Part shown: positions 1 through 7,362 of the stretch, one piece after another
How the letters are laid out: each line of letters starts with the position of its first letter
Position numbering within the stretch: position 1 is the first letter of the stretch
Source of the DNA: Serratia ficaria
Lineage (GTDB): Bacteria > Pseudomonadota > Gammaproteobacteria > Enterobacterales > Enterobacteriaceae
Assembly (NCBI RefSeq): GCF_900187015.1
Contig: NZ_LT906479.1
Location: forward strand, 2,232,001-2,296,000
Length of the DNA stretch: 64,000 nt
Direction of reading: 5' to 3'
The notes under the pieces: generated by a model
The model's input: only the letters and a program-made list of their open reading frames with translations
Database searches by the model: none
What the model was told of the DNA's origin: nothing
Made by a program: the position numbers and the translations under genes

Positions 1-1
1 C

Positions 2-607
2 CGTTTTACCGGCGAGAAGGTCGAAAACGGCAACTTTATTAACTGCGATTTTTCGGGCGCCGATCTGACCGGCAGCGAGTTTATCGGCTGCCGGTTTTAC
101 GATCGCGAAAGCGGGCTGGGCGCCAATTTCAGCCGCGCGTTGCTGAAGGACGCCAGCTTTAAAAGCTGCGATCTGTCGATGGCCGATTTCAGAAACGCCA
201 GCGCGCTGGGCCTCGAAATCCGCGAGTGCCGGGCGCAGGGCGCTGATTTTCGCGGCGCCAGCTTTATGAATATGATCACCAGCCGCACCTGGTTTTGCAG
301 CGCCTATATCACCAAAAGCAATCTGAGCTACGCCAATTTCTCCAAGGTGGTGCTGGAGAAGTGCGAGCTGTGGGAAAACCGTTGGAATGGGGCGCAGATC
401 CTCGGCGCCAGCTTCAGCGGCTCCGATATGTCCGGCGGTGAGTTCTCCGGCTTCGACTGGCGTGCGGCCAACGTCACCCACTGCGACCTGAGCAATGCCG
501 AGCTGGGGGAGCTGGATCTGCGCCATACCGATCTGCAGGGCGTGAAGCTGGACAGCTATCAGGCCGCCCAACTGATGGAGAGGCTGGGGATCGCGATTAT
601 CGGCTGA
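2..607 (+). CDS. qnr: Qnr-family pentapeptide repeat protein (SmaQnr/QnrB type), 5' end outside the window
   Basis: Pentapeptide-repeat protein of the Qnr family, which folds as a right-handed beta-helix mimicking B-form DNA and protects DNA gyrase and topoisomerase IV from quinolones. The frame is open from base 2 and lacks an upstream start. Compared with QnrB from memory, only about the first 13 residues are missing, so the ATG should lie some 40 bases to the left. The visible 201 residues show repeating A(D/N)(F/L)xx units, the WENRW motif and the C-terminal MERLGIAIIG helix typical of QnrB/SmaQnr. Serratia carries such a gene natively on the chromosome, so this need not be acquired resistance. 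Qnr genes of this type usually have a LexA box upstream, which is outside the window. A terminator follows at 649-682. Confidence 0.93.
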   Translation, partial: RFTGEKVENGNFINCDFSGADLTGSEFIGCRFYDRESGLGANFSRALLKDASFKSCDLSMADFRNASALGLEIRECRAQGADFRGASFMNMITSRTWFCSAYITKSNLSYANFSKVVLEKCELWENRWNGAQILGASFSGSDMSGGEFSGFDWRAANVTHCDLSNAELGELDLRHTDLQGVKLDSYQAAQLMERLGIAIIG

Positions 608-648
608 GCCGTTGCCTGATGCCCAGGCCGATAATCAACGCGCCGCAG

Positions 649-682
649 GCGCGATCGGTCTCCACCGCATCGCGCTTTTTTT
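649..682 (+). terminator. Rho-independent terminator of qnr
   Basis: A 7-bp stem GCGCGAT (649-655) pairs with ATCGCGC (669-675), followed directly by seven T. It lies 42 bases after the qnr stop codon. Confidence 0.8.
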
Positions 683-748
683 ACCGCCCGCCGCGGCGGT
701 GCGGCGTAATAAATTTATCCGCGCTATGAATATAATTTAAAATATCCC

Positions 749-778
749 TTGCTTAAATAATCCAGCTATGTGTAAATA
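749..778 (+). promoter_or_regulatory. Probable sigma70 promoter of the cold-shock gene
   Basis: TTGCTT at 749-754 and TAAATA at 773-778 are 18 bases apart. The predicted start, about 785, coincides with the first base of the cold box, as in E. coli cspA. The surroundings (715-780) are AT-rich in an otherwise GC-rich window. Confidence 0.55.
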
Positions 779-784
779 GCGTCA

Positions 785-958
785 TCGGTTTGTAGTACAG
801 ACCTTATGAAAGCAGTTTTAGTAAAGCAGTTCTCAGTATTAGCGATATCCTCAGATACCTCTTCTCCCGCGAATTTCCTTCTCTAGTGCCCCATAAGTTT
901 CCAATAAAAACAGACCTCTATCGCCTTATGGCGTCTCAAAAATAGAAAGGAAATATCG
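785..958 (+). promoter_or_regulatory. CspA-type long 5' leader with cold box (RNA thermosensor)
   Basis: The 174-base leader opens with a cold box at 785-803 (TCGGTTTGTAGTACAGACC), nearly identical to the start of the E. coli cspA mRNA. Near its end it carries ATCGCCTTATGGCGT (929-943), equivalent to the short hairpin upstream of the cspA ribosome site. In cspA this leader refolds at low temperature to expose the start region. The ribosome site here is AAAGGAAA, just before the ATG at 959. Confidence 0.8.
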
Positions 959-1171
959 ATGTCTACTAAAATGACTGGTTTGGTAAAATGGTTTGATGCA
1001 GGTAAAGGCTTTGGCTTTATCTCCCCGGCAGACGGCAGCAAAGACGTGTTCGTGCACTTCTCTGCGATCCAGAGCAACGATTTCAAAACGCTGGACGAAG
1101 GCCAACAGGTTGAGTTCACTATCGAAAATGGCATGAAGGGTCCTTCTGCCGGCAACGTGGTCGCGTTGTAA
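959..1171 (+). CDS. CspA-family cold-shock protein
   Basis: A 70-residue single cold-shock domain, the standard length, that acts as an RNA chaperone melting secondary structure in mRNAs. The RNA-binding motifs are present: KGFGFI (RNP1, about residues 16-21) and VFVHF (RNP2, about 30-34). The opening [12 protein letters not shown] and ending [10 protein letters not shown] place it with the cold-inducible CspA/CspB/CspG group rather than CspC/CspE. The long cold-box leader supports induction by cold. It appears monocistronic, followed by a GC hairpin at 1257-1274. Which E. coli paralogue it corresponds to cannot be settled from sequence alone. Confidence 0.95.
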   Translation: MSTKMTGLVKWFDAGKGFGFISPADGSKDVFVHFSAIQSNDFKTLDEGQQVEFTIENGMKGPSAGNVVAL

Positions 1172-1256
1172 TTTTCAGCTGAGGTGCGGTTTCTTACGAT
1201 AGCGATGATGGTTTAAGCCGGAGCGGATAAGAAATAAAAACCTCTGCCTGAATAAA

Positions 1257-1274
1257 CTCCGGGTTCGCCCGGAG
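1257..1274 (+). terminator. Stable TTCG-loop hairpin after the cold-shock gene
   Basis: CTCCGGG / CCCGGAG form a perfect 7-bp stem closed by a TTCG tetraloop. Only TATTAAT follows, so the U-tract is poor. It could end the csp transcript or mark the 5' boundary of the tRNA-like element twelve bases downstream. Confidence 0.45.
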
Positions 1275-1285
1275 TATTAATGAAT

Positions 1286-1364
1286 ACGTCATTAGCTCAG
1301 CAGGAAGAGCGGCGGTGAATTTATTTACTGGCGGACTGGGGTTCGATTCCTCGATGACGTTCCA
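1286..1364 (+). tRNA. tRNA-like element with abnormal anticodon arm (degenerate tRNA?)
   Basis: The cloverleaf is partly intact. The acceptor ACGTCAT (1286-1292) pairs perfectly with ATGACGT (1354-1360), followed by T and CCA (1361-1364). Bases 8-9 are TA. The D-arm is GCTC/GAGC (1295-1310) with a GG in the loop. The T-arm TGGGG/CCTCG has a canonical TTCGATT loop (1342-1348). The anticodon arm is wrong: 1313-1330 folds as a 5-bp stem with an 8-base AATTTATT loop, or as a 7-bp stem with a TTTA tetraloop, and the variable region is 6 bases. No standard 7-base anticodon loop can be drawn. It is either a tRNA pseudogene or a tRNA-like RNA that does not decode. Confidence 0.5.
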
Positions 1365-1536
1365 ATAATTTATTATTGGCAACAGCAAAACGGATTGGCG
1401 CATAAATAATAAAGCGGCGTCTCAGTCTATTTTTCTGTTGTGAAAAAGTTGTGCTTAAGCTGCGTAACGTTGGAGTGTTGGATGGACGCTTGCGCCATAA
1501 CATGACGGCCGGGAAAGTAACCGGCACATATTTGAT

Positions 1537-1565
1537 AGCCCCGGCTCTGCGCCGGGGCTTTTTTA
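1537..1565 (+). terminator. Strong rho-independent terminator on the plus strand
   Basis: AGCCCCGGC and GCCGGGGCT form a 9-bp stem with a TCTGC loop, followed by a T run to 1564. The orientation serves a plus-strand transcript, yet no convincing plus-strand gene lies between the tRNA-like element and this point. The downstream gene (1576-2253) is on the opposite strand. Confidence 0.75.
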
Positions 1566-1575
1566 TGCCTGCGGA

Positions 1576-2253
1576 TCAGCGCTGGGAGTCCAGCGGTTCG
1601 TGGTGGGTCACCACGTCCCGGGCTTTGAGATAGCTTTCGATCAGCAGCTGATAGGCCGGGAAGATTTTGGTGTAGACCTCCGCCCATTGCTGCGCGTCTT
1701 CGCGGTTCCAGCTGCCCTGCAGCTCGGAGGCCACGCCGGCGGTGTCGATCGGCACGACGCCGGCCTGCACGACGCGCGCCAGGGTGATTTCCTGCGCCAT
1801 TTTCGAATAGGTGCCGGAGGCGTCGATCACCGCGAACACCTTATAGCCTTCGGCTACCGCGCTGATGGACGGGAAGGCCATGCACACGCTGGTGATGGTG
1901 CCGGCGACGATCAGGGTTTTGCGGCCGGTGGCCTTCACCGCCGCCACGAATTCCGGGTTGTCCCAGGCGTTGATCTCCCCTCTGCGGGCGACGTACTGCG
2001 CATGCGGCGCATTCTGGTGGATTTCCGGGATCAGCGGGCCGTTGGGGCCTTGCGGCACCGAGGCGGTGGTGATCACCGGCAGTTTGCTCAGCGTGGCGAT
2101 GCTGGCCAATGCGCCGGCGCGGGCGCGCAGCTCGGTCATTGGCATATCGGCGACGGTCTGGAACAGGCCGCTCTGGTGGTCAATCAACAGCATTACGGCA
2201 TCATTGGCATCAATAACAGGACGCTGACCGTTGAAGTTTGCTGGGGCGCTCAT
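1576..2253 (-). CDS. Isochorismatase-fold cysteine hydrolase, YcaC-like
   Basis: A 225-residue cysteine hydrolase of the isochorismatase superfamily, closest in pattern to E. coli YcaC (about 208 residues). Visible features are the N-terminal LLIDHQSGL strand with the catalytic Asp, a GPNGPLIPE segment, the INAWDN motif, the Lys in ATGRKTLIVAG, and the nucleophilic Cys in TSVCMAFPS, followed by DASGT. The substrate of this subgroup is not established. The ATG at 2253 is preceded by GAGGGAAAAAACC, a good ribosome site. It is divergent from the UspA-type gene across a 264-base gap. The C-terminal tail, with its HHEPLDSQR ending, is longer than in YcaC. Confidence 0.88.
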   Translation of the reverse strand: MSAPANFNGQRPVIDANDAVMLLIDHQSGLFQTVADMPMTELRARAGALASIATLSKLPVITTASVPQGPNGPLIPEIHQNAPHAQYVARRGEINAWDNPEFVAAVKATGRKTLIVAGTITSVCMAFPSISAVAEGYKVFAVIDASGTYSKMAQEITLARVVQAGVVPIDTAGVASELQGSWNREDAQQWAEVYTKIFPAYQLLIESYLKARDVVTHHEPLDSQR

Positions 2254-2517
2254 GGTTTTTTCCCTCTGTAGTCGGATCGCGAGATAACAATCAATGGTGA
2301 ATAACCAAGGATGAACCTCATCACTTGCCCTTAGTTTAGGCGCACGGCTGAATTGCAGTAGAGGGTAAAGGCGGGATGCATCGTTCCATAAATGGAACGA
2401 TGGTGCGACAGGCGATCATTTCGACGCTGGACTAAACTTAAACTGCATGAGAACCATGCGGAAAGCCGGGCAGGGAGCGCCATTCTGTTTACCAGCTCTA
2501 TGCGGAGGGCCGCCATC

Positions 2518-2946
2518 ATGGCTTATCAACATATCGTTGTCGCCACGGATCTCAGCGAAGACGCCGAGTTCCTGCTGGGCAAGGGCGCCAGGCTGGCCGC
2601 CGCGCTCAACGCCAAACTGTCCCTGATCTATATCGATATCCACCGCACCGGTTATTATGCCGAGCTTGGGGTGGGCGAATACAACTACACCGACCGCACT
2701 TTCTCGGAGCGGGTCAAGAACATGCTCAATGCGATCCGCGGCCAATCGTCTTACCCGGTGGAAGAGGTGATCGTCAGCCGCGGCGAATTGACGCAAGAGC
2801 TGAACCGGGCGGCCAAGGAAAAGGGGTTTGATCTGGTTATCTTCGGCCATCACCACGATGTCTGGAGCCGGCTGGTGTCTTCGGCCCGTCAGGCGATCAA
2901 CGATCTGAACGTCGATCTGCTGGTGATCCCCATCGACAAAAAATAG
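2518..2946 (+). CDS. Universal stress protein, UspA family
   Basis: A 142-residue single UspA domain, usual for the family. It begins MAYQHIVVATDLSEDAEFL like UspA and ends LNVDLLVIPIDKK. The FGHHHDVWSRLVSSARQAI segment is typical of the UspA/UspC/UspD branch, which lacks the ATP-binding GxxGxxxxxGS signature of other Usp proteins. The start was chosen at 2518 because GGAGG lies ten bases upstream and the protein then has normal length, although the frame stays open further left. Usp proteins accumulate under growth arrest, oxidative or envelope stress. It is followed by a hairpin at 2952-2970. Confidence 0.9.
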   Translation: MAYQHIVVATDLSEDAEFLLGKGARLAAALNAKLSLIYIDIHRTGYYAELGVGEYNYTDRTFSERVKNMLNAIRGQSSYPVEEVIVSRGELTQELNRAAKEKGFDLVIFGHHHDVWSRLVSSARQAINDLNVDLLVIPIDKK

Positions 2947-2951
2947 CGCAG

Positions 2952-2976
2952 CCCCTCGCCCGGCGAGGGGTCTCCA
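2952..2976 (+). terminator. Hairpin terminator after the UspA gene
   Basis: CCCCTCGC / GCGAGGGG form a perfect 8-bp stem with a CCG loop, followed by TCTCCAT. The U-tract is weak. Confidence 0.5.
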
Positions 2977-3204
2977 TCGCAACCCCCCCATCGAAATAGT
3001 CACCAGGGTAAATTTTATTATATCCATCAATAGTTTGGCTTAATTCCGAGAATGCATGTCCCAGCGCATTGAAATTGCTCTTGATACCTCTTTTTGGTTA
3101 ACAAACCGCACGTTTTGACTGGCCCCGTTCGCCCATGAGTTTTATCCTCGAGGTAATGAGAATTTGTATGACTTATCTGAATACATTTACATGGAGGAGG
3201 TCTC

Positions 3205-3960
3205 ATGCGTTTCGACAACAAAGTGGTGGTCATCACCGGTGCGGGCAACGGGATGGGGGAGGCGGCGGCGCGCCGTTTTTCCGCCGAGGGCGCCATCGTG
3301 GTGCTGGCCGACTGGGCCAAGGACGCGGTAGATCGGGTGGCCGCTTCGCTGCCGCAGGGCCGGGCGCTGGCGGTGCATATCGACGTTTCCGACCCGGCTG
3401 CGGTCGAGAAGATGATGAATGAGGTGGCGGAGAAGCTGGGCCGCATCGACGTGTTGCTGAACAACGCCGGCGTACACGTGGCGGGCAGCGTGCTGGAAAC
3501 CAGCGTCGCCGACTGGCGGCGCATCGCCGGGGTCGACATCGACGGCGTGGTGTTCTGCTCCAAGTTCGCCTTGCCGTACCTGCTGAAAACCAAGGGATGC
3601 ATCGTCAACACCGCATCGGTGTCCGGCCTGGGCGGCGACTGGGGCGCGGCATATTATTGCGCGGCGAAGGGCGCGGTGGTCAACCTGACGCGCGCCATGG
3701 CGCTGGATCACGGCGGCGACGGCGTGCGCGTCAACTCGGTGTGCCCGAGCCTGGTGAAAACCAACATGACCAACGGTTGGCCGCAGGAGATCCGCGACAA
3801 GTTCAACGAGCGCATTGCGTTGGGCCGTGCGGCGGAGCCGGAAGAAGTGGCGGCGGTGATGGCGTTTCTGGCCAGCGATGACGCCAGCTTTATCAACGGC
3901 GCCAACATTCCGGTCGACGGCGGGGCGACCGCCTCGGACGGTCAGCCGAAAATCGTTTAA
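3205..3960 (+). CDS. budC: meso-2,3-butanediol dehydrogenase / acetoin reductase (SDR)
   Basis: A 251-residue short-chain dehydrogenase interconverting acetoin and 2,3-butanediol with NADH, the last step of the butanediol fermentation. Motifs: TGAGNGMG cofactor loop at residues 11-18, Asp36 at the end of beta-2 (NAD preference), NNAG at 86-89, and catalytic Ser138, Tyr151 and Lys155 (YCAAK). The sequence, including the QPKIV C-terminus with Gln247, agrees with my recollection of the Serratia marcescens enzyme whose structure was solved. A strong GGAGGAGG site precedes the ATG. The gene stands alone: budA and budB are not in the window, in line with reports that Serratia keeps budC apart from the bud operon. 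Confidence 0.93.
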   Translation: MRFDNKVVVITGAGNGMGEAAARRFSAEGAIVVLADWAKDAVDRVAASLPQGRALAVHIDVSDPAAVEKMMNEVAEKLGRIDVLLNNAGVHVAGSVLETSVADWRRIAGVDIDGVVFCSKFALPYLLKTKGCIVNTASVSGLGGDWGAAYYCAAKGAVVNLTRAMALDHGGDGVRVNSVCPSLVKTNMTNGWPQEIRDKFNERIALGRAAEPEEVAAVMAFLASDDASFINGANIPVDGGATASDGQPKIV

Positions 3961-3973
3961 GCGTTGACCATCT

Positions 3974-3998
3974 GGCCCGGCGTCGCCGGGCCTTGTTT
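3974..3998 (+). terminator. Terminator of budC
   Basis: GGCCCGGC / GCCGGGCC form an 8-bp stem with a GTC loop (3974-3992), followed by TTGTTTGA. It sits between the convergent budC and puuB. Confidence 0.65.
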
Positions 3999-4000
3999 GA

Positions 4001-5281
4001 TCACACCCCAATGCGATCGCGCAGCGTGTAATATGCGGCGCCGATGGCGGTAAACGGGATCTGCAGGTTGCGCCCGCCGAAAAACGGCAAATGCGGCAGT
4101 TTGGCGAAGGCGTCGAAGCGCTCCGCGTCGCCGCGCAGCAGTTCGGCGATCAGCTTGCCCGCCAGATGGGTGCAGGTGACGCCGTGGCCGCTGTAGCCCT
4201 GCATGTAATAGACGTTATTCTCCAATCGGCCGAACTGCGGCATGCGCGACAGCGTCAGCAGGAAGTTGCCGGTCCAGCGGTAATCGATACGCACCCCCTT
4301 CAACTGCGGGAAGGTTTTCAGCAGCTTCGGCCGGATCAGGTTGTCGATGTCGTCCGGATCGCGCGCGCCATAGACCACGCCGCCGCCGTACAGCAGCCGG
4401 TTATCGCCGGTGATGCGGTAATAATCCAGCAGGTAGTTGCAGTCTTCGACGCAGTAGTTTTGCGGGATCAGCGCCTGCGCCACCTCTGGCGCCAGCGGCT
4501 CGGTGGCGACCACCTGGGTGCCGCACGGCATGCTGCGCTTCGCCAGGCGCGGCTCCAGCTTGTCGCCCAGGTAGGCGTTGCCGGCGACGATCACGTGGCG
4601 AGCCTTCACCTGGCCCGCGGCGGTGCTGACGACCGCCGGTTCGCCGTGGCGGATGCCGGTCACCGCCGACTGCTCGAAGATGCGGCCGCCCTGCAGGCGG
4701 ATCGCCTCGGCTTCGCCGAGCGCCAGGTTGAGCGGGTGAATGTGGCCGCCGCTGTGGTCCAGCAGCGCGCCGACGTAGCGATCGCTGGCGATTTCCTGCC
4801 GCACCCGATCGGCGTCCAGCAGTTCGAGCTGGGTATTGCCATAGCGCTCCCAGTTTTGCTTCTGCTCGATCAGCGCGTGGTACTGCTTATTGTTCAGCGC
4901 GGCGAAGATGCCGCCGGGGCGGTAGTCGCATTCGATGGCGTATCGCTTGATGCGACTGCGAATGATCTCTGCGCCCTCAAACATCATGCTGCCGAGCAGC
5001 CGGGCGCTTTCCGGCCCGTAACGCTGCTCAATCACGTCGATGTCGCGGCTGTAGGAGTTGACCAACTGGCCGCCGTTGCGGCCGCTGGCGCCGAAGCCGA
5101 TGCGCGCGGATTCCAGCACCACCACGTCGTACCCGGCCTCCACCAGGAACAGCGCCGAAGACAGGCCGGTATAGCCGCCGCCGACCACGCAGACGTCGCA
5201 TTCGATCGATTCATTCAGCTGCGGATAAGGCCGATGGTCGTTGGCCGAGGCCGCATAGTAGCTTTTTACATGTTCAGTCAT
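4001..5281 (-). CDS. puuB: gamma-glutamylputrescine oxidase
   Basis: A 426-residue FAD-dependent oxidoreductase of the DAO family, the same length as E. coli PuuB. It oxidises gamma-glutamylputrescine to gamma-glutamyl-gamma-aminobutyraldehyde, releasing ammonia and hydrogen peroxide. The dinucleotide-binding motif is VVGGGYTGLSSAL near residue 32, followed by ESARIGFGASGRNGGQL. The C-terminal MQGYSGHGVTCTHLAGKLIAE closes the FAD fold. The ATG at 5281 (MTEHVKSYY) has AAGGG thirteen bases upstream. The reading frame stays open far into puuC, but that extension is out of frame with the conserved puuC product. It is the last gene of the puuDRCB operon, 11 bases after puuC. Confidence 0.95.
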   Translation of the reverse strand: MTEHVKSYYAASANDHRPYPQLNESIECDVCVVGGGYTGLSSALFLVEAGYDVVVLESARIGFGASGRNGGQLVNSYSRDIDVIEQRYGPESARLLGSMMFEGAEIIRSRIKRYAIECDYRPGGIFAALNNKQYHALIEQKQNWERYGNTQLELLDADRVRQEIASDRYVGALLDHSGGHIHPLNLALGEAEAIRLQGGRIFEQSAVTGIRHGEPAVVSTAAGQVKARHVIVAGNAYLGDKLEPRLAKRSMPCGTQVVATEPLAPEVAQALIPQNYCVEDCNYLLDYYRITGDNRLLYGGGVVYGARDPDDIDNLIRPKLLKTFPQLKGVRIDYRWTGNFLLTLSRMPQFGRLENNVYYMQGYSGHGVTCTHLAGKLIAELLRGDAERFDAFAKLPHLPFFGGRNLQIPFTAIGAAYYTLRDRIGV

Positions 5282-5292
5282 GATGTTGGCCC

Positions 5293-6789
5293 TTATTCCA
5301 GCGAAATCCAGGTGGTTTTCAGTTCGGTGAATTTGTCCAGCGCGTGCAGCGATTTGTCGCGGCCGTTGCCGCTTTGCTTGTAGCCGCCGAACGGCACGGT
5401 CATGTCGCCGTCGTTGTAGTTGTTGACGAATACCGTGCCGGCCTTCAGTTGGCGCGCCAGCCGGTGGGCGCGGGCCAGATCGCGGGTCCAGACCGCGGCG
5501 CCCAGGCCGTACTCGCTGTCGTTGGCCAACGCCAGCGCCTGCTGCTCGCCGTTGAAGGCGGTTACCGCCAGCACCGGGCCGAAGATCTCGTCGCGCGCCA
5601 CGTTCATGCCGTTGTCCACCTGGGTCAGGATGGTCGGGCCTAGGTAACCGGCGTGATTGCCCTGCGGATGTTGGCGGCCGTCGAGGAACAGCGCGGCGCC
5701 CTGGCTGAGCCCTTGTTCGATATAGCCCGCCACTTTCGCGCAGTGGCCGCTGTCGATCAGCGTGCCCATCGCCGTGGCGGGATCGAGCGGGTCGCCCGGC
5801 GCAAAGGCCGCCGCATGCTTGCGCAGCGCCTGCAGAAAATCTTGCTGGATGCTTTCTTCCACCAGCAGCCGGGTGCCGGCGATGCACACCTGCCCCTGAT
5901 TGTAGAAGATGCCCGCCGCGGCGCCCTGCGCGGCTTTGTCCAGGTCCGGGCAATCGGCGAAGACGATGTTGGCGCTTTTGCCGCCGGCCTCCAGCCAGAC
6001 GCGCTTCATGTTGGATTCGCCGGCGTAGATCATCAGCTGTTTCGCCACCAGCGTGGAGCCGGTGAAGGCGAGGGCGTCGACGTCGTTATGCAGCGCCAGC
6101 GCCTTGCCGGCGTCATGGCCGTAGCCGGGAACCACGTTCAATACCCCGTCCGGCAAACCGGCCTGCTGCGCCAACGCGCCGAGCAGGATGGCCGACAGCG
6201 GCGATTTCTCGGACGGCTTGAGGATCACGCTGTTGCCGGCGGCCAGCGCCGGACCGAGTTTCCAGCAGGCCAGCAGCAGCGGGAAGTTCCAGGGCACGAT
6301 GGCGCCGACCACGCCAATCGGCTCGCGTTCGATCAACGCCAGCGCGTCGCGGCCGGTGGGGGCGATTTCGCCGTACACCTTATCGATGGCTTCGGCGTAC
6401 CAGCGAATGCAGCGGATGGCCCCCGGCACGTCGTCGCGCAGGCTGTGGCGGATAGGTTTGCCGGTGTCCAGCGTCTCCAGCAGCGCCAGCTCTTCATGGT
6501 GCTGTTCCATCAGTTCGGCGAAGCGCAGCAGGGTGGCTTTACGCTGCGCCGGGGCCGCCTGCGACCAGTCGCCGCGCTCGAATGCGCCGCGCGCCGCGCT
6601 GACCGCCAGATCGATATCGGCGCCGCCGCCGCGCGCCACCTGCGTCAGCTCGCGCCGGCCGGCGGGATCTTCGACGGCGAAGCTTTCCCCTTCGGCGGCC
6701 GATTGATAACGGCCATTAATAAACAGTCGGTTCTCAATATGCAGGGCTTGCGCCCGGTGTTGCCAGTACTGCAGGTGGTGGAAATCCAT
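5293..6789 (-). CDS. puuC: gamma-glutamyl-gamma-aminobutyraldehyde dehydrogenase
   Basis: A 498-residue aldehyde dehydrogenase (E. coli PuuC about 495) that oxidises gamma-glutamyl-gamma-aminobutyraldehyde to gamma-glutamyl-GABA using NAD(P). Signatures in order: VPWNFPLLLACWK, KPSEKSPLSA, FTGST, the general-base Glu in LEAGGKS, the catalytic Cys in NQGQVCIAGTR, EIFGPVL, and NNYNDGDMTVPFGGYKQSG near the end. The ATG at 6789 is preceded by GGAGCAAGGT. It lies between puuR and puuB in the same direction, so control by PuuR from the puuD promoter is expected. Confidence 0.95.
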   Translation of the reverse strand: MDFHHLQYWQHRAQALHIENRLFINGRYQSAAEGESFAVEDPAGRRELTQVARGGGADIDLAVSAARGAFERGDWSQAAPAQRKATLLRFAELMEQHHEELALLETLDTGKPIRHSLRDDVPGAIRCIRWYAEAIDKVYGEIAPTGRDALALIEREPIGVVGAIVPWNFPLLLACWKLGPALAAGNSVILKPSEKSPLSAILLGALAQQAGLPDGVLNVVPGYGHDAGKALALHNDVDALAFTGSTLVAKQLMIYAGESNMKRVWLEAGGKSANIVFADCPDLDKAAQGAAAGIFYNQGQVCIAGTRLLVEESIQQDFLQALRKHAAAFAPGDPLDPATAMGTLIDSGHCAKVAGYIEQGLSQGAALFLDGRQHPQGNHAGYLGPTILTQVDNGMNVARDEIFGPVLAVTAFNGEQQALALANDSEYGLGAAVWTRDLARAHRLARQLKAGTVFVNNYNDGDMTVPFGGYKQSGNGRDKSLHALDKFTELKTTWISLE

Positions 6790-6804
6790 ACCTTGCTCCG
6801 TTGA

Positions 6805-7362
6805 TCAGAATGTCGTCGGCGTATGGGCGCTGATAATCCGGCAAATCCGCGCCGACGTGTTGCTGAAACTGTGGGGAATGCCGGTGTTGATGGCGTAGCT
6901 CTGCCCGGCCAGCAGGTGATAGGCCTGCCCGTTGACCTGCAGCATCACTTCGCCCTCCAGCAGCGTGCCGATCTCTTCCCCCTGGTGCTTGATGCGCTCG
7001 CCGGTGGTGGTGCCCGGCTCATAGGTTTCGATCATCATCGCCAGGGTGCGGTTGGGGTCGCCATTGTGGATCAGCTTCATCGACACCCCCTGGCTGCCGA
7101 TCTCGATCAGATCTTCGTGATCGATCACGATTTGCGGCTCATCCGGCTTCTCCGGCTCGGCAAAAAACGCCGACAGCGACAGCCCATACACCGTCAGCAG
7201 CTTCTGCAGCGTGCTGATGGCCGGGCTGACCTTATCCTGCTCGATAGTGCTGATGGCGCTATGGGTTAATCCAGACAGTTCGGCGACCCGGCGCTGCGAC
7301 AACCCTAATTGCTGACGGATCTGCGACAGACGTTTTCCCGGTGCCAAGCTGACGTTGCTCAT
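6805..7362 (-). CDS. puuR: Putrescine-responsive repressor
   Basis: A 185-residue regulator with an N-terminal XRE helix-turn-helix (about residues 11-65: LSQRRVAELSGLTHSAIS) and a C-terminal cupin domain (about 105-180, with GERIKHQGEEIGTLLEGE and NTGIPHSFSN). It is nearly colinear with E. coli PuuR, including the ending RIISAHTPTTF. PuuR represses the puu operons and is released by putrescine. The ATG at 7362 forms an ATGA overlap with the puuD stop, which fixes the start and rules out the longer frame beginning ten codons earlier. Targets are probably the sites in the puuD-puuA gap. Confidence 0.96.
   Translation of the reverse strand: MSNVSLAPGKRLSQIRQQLGLSQRRVAELSGLTHSAISTIEQDKVSPAISTLQKLLTVYGLSLSAFFAEPEKPDEPQIVIDHEDLIEIGSQGVSMKLIHNGDPNRTLAMMIETYEPGTTTGERIKHQGEEIGTLLEGEVMLQVNGQAYHLLAGQSYAINTGIPHSFSNTSARICRIISAHTPTTF

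Noticed and set aside
5282..5953. Apparent N-terminal extension of puuB by 224 codons, which could look like a fusion
   Set aside because: The extension overlaps puuC in another frame and is low-complexity Arg/Gly/Pro; MTEHVKSYY at 5281 gives the exact PuuB length.
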